From NCBI RefSeq assembly GCF_000382345.1, contig NZ_KB908078.1:139849-203848 (forward strand): a stretch of DNA of 64,000 nt. The letters run 5' to 3'. Of this stretch, positions 56,168-64,000 are shown piece by piece (position 1 is the first letter of the stretch; each line of letters starts with the position of its first letter). A model generated the notes under the pieces. The model searched no databases. It saw only the letters and a list, made by a program, of their open reading frames with translations, and was not told the origin of the DNA. The position numbers were made by a program, and so were the translations under genes. Source of the DNA: Massilia niastensis DSM 21313 (GTDB taxonomy: Bacteria; Pseudomonadota; Gammaproteobacteria; Burkholderiales; Burkholderiaceae_D).

Positions 56168-59100
56168 ATGATGACGACCACGATGCGCGCGGGCGGCTTC
56201 GACACCGGCCCGCTGTCCTGGGTGATCGGCGAGATCCGCGATGCGCTGGAGCGCTCCGGCGCCGCGGTGCGCGACGCCTCGGGGCGCAGCCTTGAAGCCC
56301 AGCCGACCCTGCTGCTGCACGCCAAGACCCACCTGCACCAGGCCCATGGCGCCCTGCAGATGGTCGACGTCGAAGGCGTGGGCGCCTTCACCGGCGCCGC
56401 CGAACAGCTGATCGACCGCTTCAAGGACGGCGCCCTGCCATGCACGGCGGACAACGCCAGGCTGCTGCAGGACGCCTACCAGGCGCTGGTCGAATACCTC
56501 GACGAGCTGATGAAGGGCGCGCCGCAGCAGCCGGCCCGCCTGTTCCCGTATTTCCGCGACCTGCAGGAAAAGCTGGGCGCGCAGCGCATCCATCCGTCCG
56601 AGCTGCTGGCGCTCGACCTGTCGTCGCTGCCCGAACTGCCGGCCGCTCCCGCGGACGGCGCGCCCGACTACGCGGCCTGCCGCGCGCGCTTCGAGAAATC
56701 CCTGCTGCCCTACCTGAAAAGCGCGGACGCCGCCCAGGGCGGCGCACACGCCGCCGGCATGCGCGACGCGATCGCGCCGATTGCCGGCGCCCAGCAGGAC
56801 CGGCGCGCGCGCCTGTTCTGGCAGGCCATGCATGCCTTCGCCGCCGTGGTGGCGGAAGGGCAGGTGGCGGGCGACCTGTACGTCAAGCAGTTGTTCGGCC
56901 AGATCAACCTGCAGGTGCGCCGCCTGTCGCAGGGGCAGGGCGGCACGCCCGACGCGATGCTGCGCGATGCGCTGTTCTTCGTCGCCGCCGCGCCTGATCC
57001 CGGTCTTGAAGCGCAGGCCTTGCGCCAGGCGCTGGGACTGGCGGGCGCGGTCCCCGTCGACTACCAGGAGCGGCGCTACGGCAGGATCGACCAGGCGGCG
57101 CTGAAGGAAGCGCGCGAAGCGCTGGCCCGCACCAAGTCCGACTGGGACCGCATCGCGACCGAATCGGACGAGCTCGTCGAGGACGATTTCAACGACGCGC
57201 TGGCGCGCCTGGCCGGCGCCAGCGAAAAGCTGGGCGCGCCCGCGCTGGCCCAGCTGCTGCGCGAACTGGGACGCGCTGCGACCGATTCGATCTCGTCCGG
57301 CCGCAGCGACCGCTTCGGCCTCGAGATGGCGGCCGCCATGCTGTTCGTCGAGAACGGCCTGGACCAGCTGCGCCAGCTGCCCGAGGATTTCGCCGAGAAC
57401 GCCGAAGCCGTGGGCGCGCGCCTGCTGGCGCTGGCGGCCGGCGAAACGCCGCCGGACGCCGGACACTGGCAGGGCGAGCTGGCGCGCCAGATCCAGCAGG
57501 GCCAGACCGTGGCGGTGCTGGCCGGCGAGATCAAGGCCGGCCTGCGCCAGATCGAGAAGCTGCTCGACGCGTATTACGACGATCCGTCGAAGCGCCAGGT
57601 GCTCGAACAGGCCACCCCGGTGCTGCACCAGCTGCAGGGCGCGCTCGCGATCCTGGACCAGGACGAGGCGGTGCTGGCGACCCGCCACGTCGCCGACGAA
57701 GTGCGCAGGCTGGCGGAGTTCGACGGCGACGTCACCAACCAGCACGCGGCGCTGCACAACATCGCGCAGAACATCGGCGCGCTCGGCTTCTTCGCCGACC
57801 TGATGGCGCAGGACAGCGAGACCGCGAAGGACCGCTTCACGTTCGACGCCGACAAGCGCCTGCTGCGCGAGATGCCCTACGAATTCGTCGAGACGCAGCC
57901 GGAACCCGTGGCGCAGCCGCAGGAGGAGCCGGACGCGATCGATGCCGAACTGCTCGAGATCTTCATCGCCGAGGCGCAGGAAGTGCTGGGCTTCGTCGGC
58001 GCCACCCTGCCGCTCGCGGCGCAAGACCCGGCCAGCCAGGAAGCCCTGACCCTGCTGCGCCGTTCCTTCCACACGCTCAAGGGCAGCAGCCGCATGGTGG
58101 CGCTGGAACGCTTCGCCGACACCGCGGCCGCCATCGAGCGCGTGATGAATGTGTGGCTGGCCGACACCCGGCCGGCCACTGCCGACCTGCTGGCGCTGCT
58201 CGCGCACGCGCATGCCGAACTGGATGCCTGGGTGGCCGAGCTGGCCGCCGGCCGCGCGCCGGCGCGCGACGGCGCCGCGCTCATCGAAGCGGCGGCGCGG
58301 GTGCAGGAAGGCGGGGCGTTCGAACCGGCGGCCGCGCAGGACGCCGCGCACGACGCCATGCTTGCGGACGACGGGATCAAGCGCGTCGGCGAGCTGCGCA
58401 TTCCGCTGGCGCTGTACGACATCTACCTGGGCGAGACCGCGCAGCTGTGCGACACCCTGGCGCAGGAATTCGAGGCCTGGCGCCGCGAGCCGCACCGCAC
58501 CGTGTCGCCGGATGGCCTGAAGGCCGCGCATACCCTGGCCGGCGCCTCGGCCACGGTCGGCTATGGCGCGCTGCGCGACGTCGCCCGTGCGCTCGAAGCG
58601 ACGCTCGAAAGACTGGTGACGCCCGGCGCGGCGATCGAGGATGGGCAGCGCGACCTGTTCGACGCGACCCTGTCGCGCATGCGCACGATGCTGCAGGTGT
58701 TCGCCCTGGGCGAACTGGCGCCGCCCCAGCCCGACCTGGTCGCCCAGCTCGACCTGCTGTGCGAGCGGGTGGCGAGCCAGCAGGCGGCGGCCGTGTATGG
58801 CGAAGCCGATCCCGAGCTGGCGCAACGGCTCGACGCCCTGTTCGCCACGGCCTACGAGGGCCTGATGGCGGCGCCGCCGCTGTTCGAGCCGCAGCCGGCT
58901 GCCGCGCCCGACGCGCCGGCGGCGCCGGTGGCGGACGGCATCGACGACCTGTTCGACGCCTTCCTCGACGATCCCTTCGCGGCGCCCGCACTGGTGCAGG
59001 CGGCGCCGCAGGAAAGCGGGGAAGAACCCGAACCGCCGCTCGAGGCGGACTTCGTGGCGGTGACGCCGGACGAAGCGGTGCTGCAGGAACACGGCGAAAG

Positions 59101-61582
59101 GACCGCGCTGCCTGTGGAGGCCGACTTCGTGGCGGTGACGCCGGACGAAGCGGTACTGCAGGAAAGCGGTGAACAGGCCGAACCGCCGCTCGAGGACGAC
59201 TTCGTGGCGGTGACCCCGGACGAAGCAGTGCTGCAGGAAGACTGGGACGATGCGCACGCCGGAGGTTTCGTGGCGGTGACGCCGGACGAAGCGATCCTCA
59301 CCCGGCCGCTTGCGCAGGAGCCGGCCGACATCGTGCTGGGCGGCGCGCCGGTGTTCGCCGACGAGCTGGACCCGGACCTGCTGCCGGTGTTCCTGGAAGA
59401 GGCGGCCGACCTGTTCCCGCAGATCGGCAACGGCCTGCGCGCATGGCAGCAGAATCCGGCGGACACCGCGATCGCGCAGGGCCTGCAGCGCGCCCTGCAC
59501 ACGGTCAAGGGCAGTGCGCGCATGGCGGGCGCGATGCGCCTGGGCCAGCACACGCACGAGCTGGAGACCCAGGTCGAGAACATGGTGCACGCCGGCACCT
59601 CGAACCCGGCCGCCTTCGACGAACTGCTGGCCAACTACGACCAGGCGCAGCTGCTGTTCGAGCAGCTGCAGCAGCCGCGTCCGGCCGCGGCGCCCGAGGC
59701 GCAGGCCGCGGCGCCCGCAGCCGAACTTGCGGCCGCCGCTGCGCCGGCTGCGCCGGCCGCGCCGGCCGCACGCGCCCCGCTGGTGCGGGTGCGCGCCGAC
59801 ATCCTCGACCGCGTCGTGAACCAGGCCGGCGAGGTGTCGATCACGCGCTCGAAGCTGGAAACCCAGGTCGGTTCGCTCAAGGGCGCGCTGAACGATTTCT
59901 CCGACAACGTGGCGCGCCTGCGGCGCCAGCTGCGCGAGATCGAGATGCAGGCCGAGTCGCAGATCGCCTCGCGCCTGTCGATCGCGGGCGAGCGCGAATT
60001 CGACCCGCTCGAATTCGACCGCTTCACGCGCCTTCAGGAACTCACGCGCATGATCGCCGAGAGCGTGAACGACGTCGCCTCGTTCCAGGAAGCCCTGGGG
60101 CGCACGGTGGACAGCGCCACCGAGGAGCTGGCCGCGCAGTCGCGCCTGACGCGCGAACTGCAGCGCGACCTGATGCGGGTGCGGATGGTGCCGTTCGCGA
60201 GCCTGTCGGAACGCCTGTTCCGCGTCGCGCGCCAGACCGCCAAGGAAACCGACAAGCGCGTCAACCTCGACATCCGCGGCAGCGCGGTCGAGATCGACCG
60301 CAGCGTGCTGGAACAGATGGCGGCGCCGTTCGAGCACCTGCTGCGCAATGCGATCGTGCACGGCATCGAGCCGCGCGCGCAGCGCCAGGCGGCGGGCAAG
60401 CCGGACACCGGCGAACTGCTGGTGCAGGTGAGCCAGCACGGCAATGAAGTGGTGCTCCAGTTCGGCGACGACGGCGCCGGCCTCGACCTCGACCGGATCC
60501 GCGCCAAGGCGCGCGCGACCGGCCTGCTGGGCGAGGACGAGCAGGTGTCGGACCAGGAAGCGGCGGAACTGATCTTCGAGCCCGGTTTCTCGACGGCGGA
60601 CACGCTGACCGAGCTGGCCGGGCGCGGCGTCGGCATGGACGTGGTGCGCTCCGAGGCGCAGGCGCTGGGCGGCCGCGTGGCCATCGTGTCCGAGCCGGGC
60701 AAGGGAGCGCGCTTCACCATCCACCTGCCGCTGACCCTGGCGGTGGCGCAGGTGGTGCTGGTGGCGGCGGGCGGACGCACCCATGCGGTGCCGGCCACCC
60801 TGGTGGAGCAGGTGCAGCAGGTGCGCGAGGCCGACCTGCTCGCGGCGCGCGACGCGGGCCGGATCGTGCTCGGGGGCGACACGCTGGCCCTGCACGAGCT
60901 GCAGGACCTGGTGGGCGGCGAGGGCGCGCGCACTCCGGTGCAGCGCTCGACCCCGGTGCTGGTGCTGGGCAGCGGCAGCAGCCGCATCGCGCTGCGCGTC
61001 GACGAGGTGCTGGGCAACCGCGAGGTGGTGGTCAAGAACATCGGGCCGCAGCTGTCGCGCGTGAAGGGAATCGCGGGCGCGACGGTGCTGGGTTCGGGCG
61101 AGATCGTGCTGATCCTCGATCCGCTGGCCCTGGCCCAGCGCGCCCCCGGCCGCGGCCGCGTGCAGGCCGAGGTGGCGCGCCAGGTGCAGCGCCCGACCGT
61201 GATGGTGGTGGACGATTCGGTCACCGTGCGCCGCGTGACCCAGCGCCTGCTGGAACGCGAAGGCTACCTGGTGGTGCTGGCCAAGGACGGCGTCGAGGCG
61301 CTCGAGCTGATCGGGCAGCAGGCGCCCGACCTGATGCTGGTCGACATCGAGATGCCGCGCATGGATGGCTTCGACCTGACCCGCCATGTGCGCGGGAACG
61401 AGGCGACCCAGCAGATTCCGATCATCATGATCACCTCGCGGACGGCGGACAAGCACCGCAATGTCGCGCTGGGGCTGGGCGTGAACGCGTATTTCGGCAA
61501 GCCCTACCAGGAAGAGGTGCTGCTGGAGGCGATTGCGAGCCTGCTGGGGCGGGATGCGGGGCTGAATACCGGTACGGCTTAG
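56168..61582 (+). CDS. chpA: Hybrid histidine kinase ChpA/PilL
   Basis: An 1804-residue CheA-type kinase of the pilus chemosensory system. Three Hpt-like domains show H635 (FHTLKGSSRM), H788 (HTLAGASATVGY) and H1111 (HTVKGSARMAGAM). A linker holds four copies of a 25-residue repeat (about residues 960-1045). Then come dimerisation, ATPase (N1394 in LLRNAIVHG; DDGAGLD; GRGVGMDVV), CheW-like and receiver domains (D1726 in LVDIEMP). It phosphorylates PilG and PilH. The start, 7 bases after pilJ, is one of two ATGs. The N-terminal 600 residues are helical without an obvious phosphoacceptor. Confidence 0.94.
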   Translation: MMTTTMRAGGFDTGPLSWVIGEIRDALERSGAAVRDASGRSLEAQPTLLLHAKTHLHQAHGALQMVDVEGVGAFTGAAEQLIDRFKDGALPCTADNARLLQDAYQALVEYLDELMKGAPQQPARLFPYFRDLQEKLGAQRIHPSELLALDLSSLPELPAAPADGAPDYAACRARFEKSLLPYLKSADAAQGGAHAAGMRDAIAPIAGAQQDRRARLFWQAMHAFAAVVAEGQVAGDLYVKQLFGQINLQVRRLSQGQGGTPDAMLRDALFFVAAAPDPGLEAQALRQALGLAGAVPVDYQERRYGRIDQAALKEAREALARTKSDWDRIATESDELVEDDFNDALARLAGASEKLGAPALAQLLRELGRAATDSISSGRSDRFGLEMAAAMLFVENGLDQLRQLPEDFAENAEAVGARLLALAAGETPPDAGHWQGELARQIQQGQTVAVLAGEIKAGLRQIEKLLDAYYDDPSKRQVLEQATPVLHQLQGALAILDQDEAVLATRHVADEVRRLAEFDGDVTNQHAALHNIAQNIGALGFFADLMAQDSETAKDRFTFDADKRLLREMPYEFVETQPEPVAQPQEEPDAIDAELLEIFIAEAQEVLGFVGATLPLAAQDPASQEALTLLRRSFHTLKGSSRMVALERFADTAAAIERVMNVWLADTRPATADLLALLAHAHAELDAWVAELAAGRAPARDGAALIEAAARVQEGGAFEPAAAQDAAHDAMLADDGIKRVGELRIPLALYDIYLGETAQLCDTLAQEFEAWRREPHRTVSPDGLKAAHTLAGASATVGYGALRDVARALEATLERLVTPGAAIEDGQRDLFDATLSRMRTMLQVFALGELAPPQPDLVAQLDLLCERVASQQAAAVYGEADPELAQRLDALFATAYEGLMAAPPLFEPQPAAAPDAPAAPVADGIDDLFDAFLDDPFAAPALVQAAPQESGEEPEPPLEADFVAVTPDEAVLQEHGERTALPVEADFVAVTPDEAVLQESGEQAEPPLEDDFVAVTPDEAVLQEDWDDAHAGGFVAVTPDEAILTRPLAQEPADIVLGGAPVFADELDPDLLPVFLEEAADLFPQIGNGLRAWQQNPADTAIAQGLQRALHTVKGSARMAGAMRLGQHTHELETQVENMVHAGTSNPAAFDELLANYDQAQLLFEQLQQPRPAAAPEAQAAAPAAELAAAAAPAAPAAPAARAPLVRVRADILDRVVNQAGEVSITRSKLETQVGSLKGALNDFSDNVARLRRQLREIEMQAESQIASRLSIAGEREFDPLEFDRFTRLQELTRMIAESVNDVASFQEALGRTVDSATEELAAQSRLTRELQRDLMRVRMVPFASLSERLFRVARQTAKETDKRVNLDIRGSAVEIDRSVLEQMAAPFEHLLRNAIVHGIEPRAQRQAAGKPDTGELLVQVSQHGNEVVLQFGDDGAGLDLDRIRAKARATGLLGEDEQVSDQEAAELIFEPGFSTADTLTELAGRGVGMDVVRSEAQALGGRVAIVSEPGKGARFTIHLPLTLAVAQVVLVAAGGRTHAVPATLVEQVQQVREADLLAARDAGRIVLGGDTLALHELQDLVGGEGARTPVQRSTPVLVLGSGSSRIALRVDEVLGNREVVVKNIGPQLSRVKGIAGATVLGSGEIVLILDPLALAQRAPGRGRVQAEVARQVQRPTVMVVDDSVTVRRVTQRLLEREGYLVVLAKDGVEALELIGQQAPDLMLVDIEMPRMDGFDLTRHVRGNEATQQIPIIMITSRTADKHRNVALGLGVNAYFGKPYQEEVLLEAIASLLGRDAGLNTGTA
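59048..59302 (+). repeat. Four-copy 75-bp tandem repeat in chpA
   Basis: Copies start at 59048, 59123, 59198 and about 59264 and encode DFVAVTPDEAVLQE plus a variable 11-residue spacer. The last spacer is shorter. It is in frame and lies in a linker between the second and third Hpt domains. The sequence conservation between copies suggests recent expansion. Confidence 0.92.
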
Positions 61583-61643
61583 GGGAGAACCCGGGTTCCC
61601 GCAGAGGAGGGGGGGGCGTTTTTTCCCGCGCACCACCGGCGCA

Positions 61644-63098
61644 TCATTGCACTTTCTTCACGACCGCAAACCTCTCCAGCGTCCGCTTGCGCGCCGCATC
61701 GTGGTCCACCAGGGGCGCCGGATAATCCACGCCCAGCACCACGCCTTTCTCCGCCAGCAGTTCCGGCGGCACCAGCCACGGCGCATGGATCTCCTTCGCC
61801 CCCAGCCGCTCCAGCTGCGGCAGCTGGCTGCGGATGAACTCCCCGTGCGCATCGAAGCGCTGCGACTGCGTCACCGGATTGAAGATCCTGAACCACGGCT
61901 GCGCATCGCACCCGGTCGACGCCGCCCACTGCCAGCCGCCGTTGTTCGAGGCCAGCTCATAGTCGTTGAGTCTCAGGGCGAAATAGCGCTCGCCGCGCCG
62001 CCAGTCGATGCCCAGGTCCTTGACCAGGAAACTGGCCGTCACCATGCGCAGCCGGTTGTGCATGAAGCCGGTGCGGTTCAGCTGCGTCATGGCCGCGTCC
62101 ACCAGCGGATAGCCGGTGCGCCCCTCGCACCAGGCGGCGAACAGCGCGTCCGCCTCCGGCCCGCTTTCCCATTCGATGGCGTCGAAGGCCGGCCTGAAGC
62201 AACGCGCCACCATGTGCGGATGGCGGTACAGGATCATCGCGTAGAAGTCGCGCCAGATCAGTTGCGACAGCCAGGTCGAGGCGCCCGTGCCGCCGGCGCC
62301 GGACAGCGCCAGCTGCTGCGCGGTACGCACCAGGTGGCGCACCGAGGTCGTGCCGAAGCGCAGGTGCGCCGACAGCCGCGAAGTGCCGTCCTCGGCCGGG
62401 AAGTCGCGCGCCCGGCCATAGTCGCGCATGGCGTCCACGAAGCGCTCGAACAGCGCTTCCGCGCCTTCCATCCCGGCCGGCAGCGGCGGCTCGCCATCCT
62501 CGAAGCCGATGTCCGCCAGCGCGGGCAGGGCGGGCGCGGAAGCGGGCGGCGGCGCGAACGCATGGGCGTAGGCATCGACCGGATAGGCCGCCAGGGTTTC
62601 CGGCCGCGCCGCCAGGCGCTTGAGCCAGGCGTTCTTGTAGGGTGTGAATACCGAGAACGGCTGGCCGGCCAGGGTCAGCACCTCGTCCTTCTCGAAGATC
62701 ACCTGGTCCTTGTGAGATAGCAATAGCCGTCCCTGGGCGGACAGGCGCTCTTCCACCAGTGCGTCGCGTTCGATTGCGGCAGGTTCATAATCGGTACCGA
62801 CGTGGACCGCCGCGACACCGAGCTCACTGGCCAGCGCCGGGATCACGTCGACCGCGCGTCCATGGCGCACGATCAGGTAGCCGCCCAGCCGGCGCAATTC
62901 CGCGTCCAGGCTGGCCAGGCTGGCATGGATGAAGCGCACTCTCCGGTCGTCGCGGGGGAGCGGGTCGAGGATGTCGGTGTCGTACACGAAGGCGCAGTCG
63001 ACCCGGCTGGACGAGGCGAGCGCGTGCTGCAGGGCGGCGTGGTCGAAGGCGCGCAAATCACGCCGGAACCACACCAGGGAATTGCTTGTCGTCATCAT
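61644..63098 (-). CDS. phrB: Deoxyribodipyrimidine photolyase
   Basis: A 484-residue class I CPD photolyase that repairs UV-induced cyclobutane dimers using FAD and blue light. The N-terminal antenna domain reads SLVWFRRDLRAFDHAAL. The FAD domain has LSAHLRFGTTSVRHLV, WRDFYAMILYRHPHM, GRTGYPLVDAAMTQL, NRLRMVTASFLVKDLGIDWR and NNGGWQWAASTGCDAQPWFR. A TTG at 63113 would extend it by five residues, but ATG 63098 is more likely; neither has a good ribosome-binding site. It converges on chpA. Confidence 0.96.
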   Translation of the reverse strand: MMTTSNSLVWFRRDLRAFDHAALQHALASSSRVDCAFVYDTDILDPLPRDDRRVRFIHASLASLDAELRRLGGYLIVRHGRAVDVIPALASELGVAAVHVGTDYEPAAIERDALVEERLSAQGRLLLSHKDQVIFEKDEVLTLAGQPFSVFTPYKNAWLKRLAARPETLAAYPVDAYAHAFAPPPASAPALPALADIGFEDGEPPLPAGMEGAEALFERFVDAMRDYGRARDFPAEDGTSRLSAHLRFGTTSVRHLVRTAQQLALSGAGGTGASTWLSQLIWRDFYAMILYRHPHMVARCFRPAFDAIEWESGPEADALFAAWCEGRTGYPLVDAAMTQLNRTGFMHNRLRMVTASFLVKDLGIDWRRGERYFALRLNDYELASNNGGWQWAASTGCDAQPWFRIFNPVTQSQRFDAHGEFIRSQLPQLERLGAKEIHAPWLVPPELLAEKGVVLGVDYPAPLVDHDAARKRTLERFAVVKKVQ

Positions 63099-63276
63099 TG
63101 TGTGCGAGGTCAAGGCGGGGCTTGATATTACTGTCTAGGATCGCCGTGGTGCGCGCGTGTCGGGACGCTTCCAGAAGCGTCCGGCCAAATCAGTGTAAAC
63201 TAACGAAAAGCTTAATGTTGTTGTGTGGATACTTAAGCGGTCGTTCAACCAGAGTGAGCCCTGTGAGAGTACGCGT

Positions 63277-63933
63277 ATGAAAAAAAGCAAAGTTGGCAAA
63301 ACTCTACCAATGCCCGGCATGCCACCGGAGCACGACGATACGCTTTTGAAGACCGGCCCGGCGCCTTCCGGGCTGAATCTGGCGAATCATTTTCTAATCG
63401 CAATGCCGTCCATCCAGGATCCGATCTTCGGCGGCACCGTGGTGTATGTGTGCGAACACAATGAAAAAGGCGTGCTCGGCGTGGTCATCAACAAGCCGAC
63501 CGACATGACGATGGAAGTGCTGTTCGACCGCATCGACCTGAAACTGGCCGAGGGCCTGCGCTCGACCGTCGTGGACGAGCCGATCATGTTCGGCGGCCCG
63601 GTCCAGGACGACCGCGGCTTCGTGCTGCATACGCCGAGCGGACGCTACTCGTCCTCGCTCAACGTCACCGACGAGGTGTCGTTCACCACCTCGATCGACG
63701 TGCTGGAAGCGGTCGCCAGCGGCGCCGGTCCGGCGCGCATGCTGGTGTCGATCGGCTACGCCGGCTGGAGTCCGGGCCAGCTCGAGGAAGAAATCCTGCG
63801 CAACGGCTGGCTGACGGTGGGCGCGGACGCCCACGTGCTGTTCGACCTGCCGATCGAGGAACGCTATACCGCCGCCATCAGACTGCTGGGTATCGACCCC
63901 TTCATGCTTGCGACCGAAGCCGGCCATGCGTGA
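63277..63933 (+). CDS. YqgE/AlgH family protein
   Basis: A 218-residue cytoplasmic protein of the UPF0301 (YqgE/AlgH) family. LANHFLIAMPSIQDPIFGGT, VVYVCEHNEKGVLGVVINKP, VLHTPSGRYSSSLNV, SIGYAGWSPGQLEEEI and WLTVGADAHVLFDLP are family signatures. The fold is known but not the function. It has a 25-residue N-terminal extension before the conserved start, so a downstream start (Met at residues 11 or 14) is possible. Its neighbour yqgF/ruvX is the conserved partner gene, 2 bases downstream. Confidence 0.92.
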   Translation: MKKSKVGKTLPMPGMPPEHDDTLLKTGPAPSGLNLANHFLIAMPSIQDPIFGGTVVYVCEHNEKGVLGVVINKPTDMTMEVLFDRIDLKLAEGLRSTVVDEPIMFGGPVQDDRGFVLHTPSGRYSSSLNVTDEVSFTTSIDVLEAVASGAGPARMLVSIGYAGWSPGQLEEEILRNGWLTVGADAHVLFDLPIEERYTAAIRLLGIDPFMLATEAGHA

Positions 63934-63935
63934 TA

Positions 63936-64000
63936 ATGGTTGACATCGTTTTCGGGTTCGACTTCGGGGTCAAGCGGATCGGAATCGCCATGGGCAACAC
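63936..64000 (+). CDS. ruvX: YqgF/RuvX-family pre-16S rRNA nuclease, N-terminus only
   Basis: Only the first 21 residues are in the window (MVDIVFGFDFGVKRIGIAMG and on). The pattern FGFDFGxKRIGIAxGN is the RNase H-fold start of YqgF/RuvX, which matures the 16S rRNA 5' end. The ATG at 63936 lies just after the yqgE stop. The rest runs past the right edge. Confidence 0.85.
   Translation, partial: MVDIVFGFDFGVKRIGIAMGN

Noticed and set aside
61587-61598. GAACCCGGGTTC palindrome between chpA and phrB
   Set aside because: A perfect palindrome with almost no loop; the nearby T-run is too far away to call it a terminator with confidence.
56048-61636. 1862-codon open frame antisense to chpA
   Set aside because: It mirrors a high-GC gene whose codon positions keep the opposite frame open; its translation is low-complexity (His/Arg/Gln-rich) with no family motifs, while the sense frame has full kinase domains.

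Overview
This window comes from a high-GC betaproteobacterium. The gene order and families point to Burkholderiales, most likely Oxalobacteraceae close to Massilia. The evidence is a pilSR pair near nrdAB, the thiD-rubredoxin-pilGHIJ-chpA block, a prmA-accCB-aroQ-tlpA run, and an H1-like Lys/Ala-rich protein. This placement is inferred from gene content, not from a search. The window is chromosomal and mostly housekeeping: I see no rRNA, tRNA, phage, insertion sequence, CRISPR array or recognisable defence or biosynthetic island.

Layout. 1-2.3 kb: a minus-strand MoxR ATPase / GNAT acetyltransferase / VWA (CoxE-like) set, running off the left edge. 2.4-3.1 kb: two small c-type cytochromes. 3.3-6.1 kb: a SulP anion transporter, a DUF1841 protein and rppH. 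6.3-11.7 kb: proS, a lytic transglycosylase and two tandem alkaline phosphatases. 11.8-13.8 kb: a SWIB-domain protein with a histone-like tail, and ffh. 14.1-16.7 kb: a complete nitrate/sulfonate/taurine-type ABC importer. 16.8-21.0 kb: a CcsA/YpjD-like membrane protein, a small zinc-ribbon protein and pilS-pilR. 21.5-25.7 kb: nrdA-nrdB, behind a promoter with apparent NrdR boxes. 25.9-31.7 kb: accessory genes (cytochrome-PQQ dehydrogenase fusion, glycosyltransferase, DoxX, pirin, LysR).

31.7-34.3 kb: a candidate small RNA, the repetitive H1-like gene and a YggT protein. 34.3-41.3 kb (minus strand): PfkB kinase, DUF3426 protein, prmA, accC, accB, aroQ, a TlpA-like thioredoxin and a conserved hypothetical. 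41.4-48.6 kb (plus strand): mpl, an esterase, ubiC, an RNB exoribonuclease, a TonB-like protein, aroE and mtgA, many with stop/start overlaps. 48.7-52.3 kb: corA, hemL, a ThiD-like kinase and rubredoxin, with small palindromic and direct repeats in the gaps. 52.4-61.6 kb: the type IV pilus chemosensory system pilG-pilH-pilI-pilJ-chpA. 61.6-64 kb: a photolyase, YqgE/AlgH and the first codons of ruvX/yqgF.

The genes that clearly work together are PilS/PilR and the Pil-Chp system (pilus expression and twitching control), AccB/AccC (fatty-acid synthesis), NrdA/NrdB (dNTP synthesis), AroQ/AroE (shikimate pathway) and Mpl/MtgA/lytic transglycosylase (cell-wall synthesis and recycling).

The best candidates for undescribed biology are small: paired palindromes upstream of nrdA, a promoter-to-terminator small-RNA unit at 31.85-32.0 kb, a REP/MITE-like element that includes the corA stop codon, a 42-bp minisatellite inside the H1-like gene, and a terminator-like hairpin between accB and accC.
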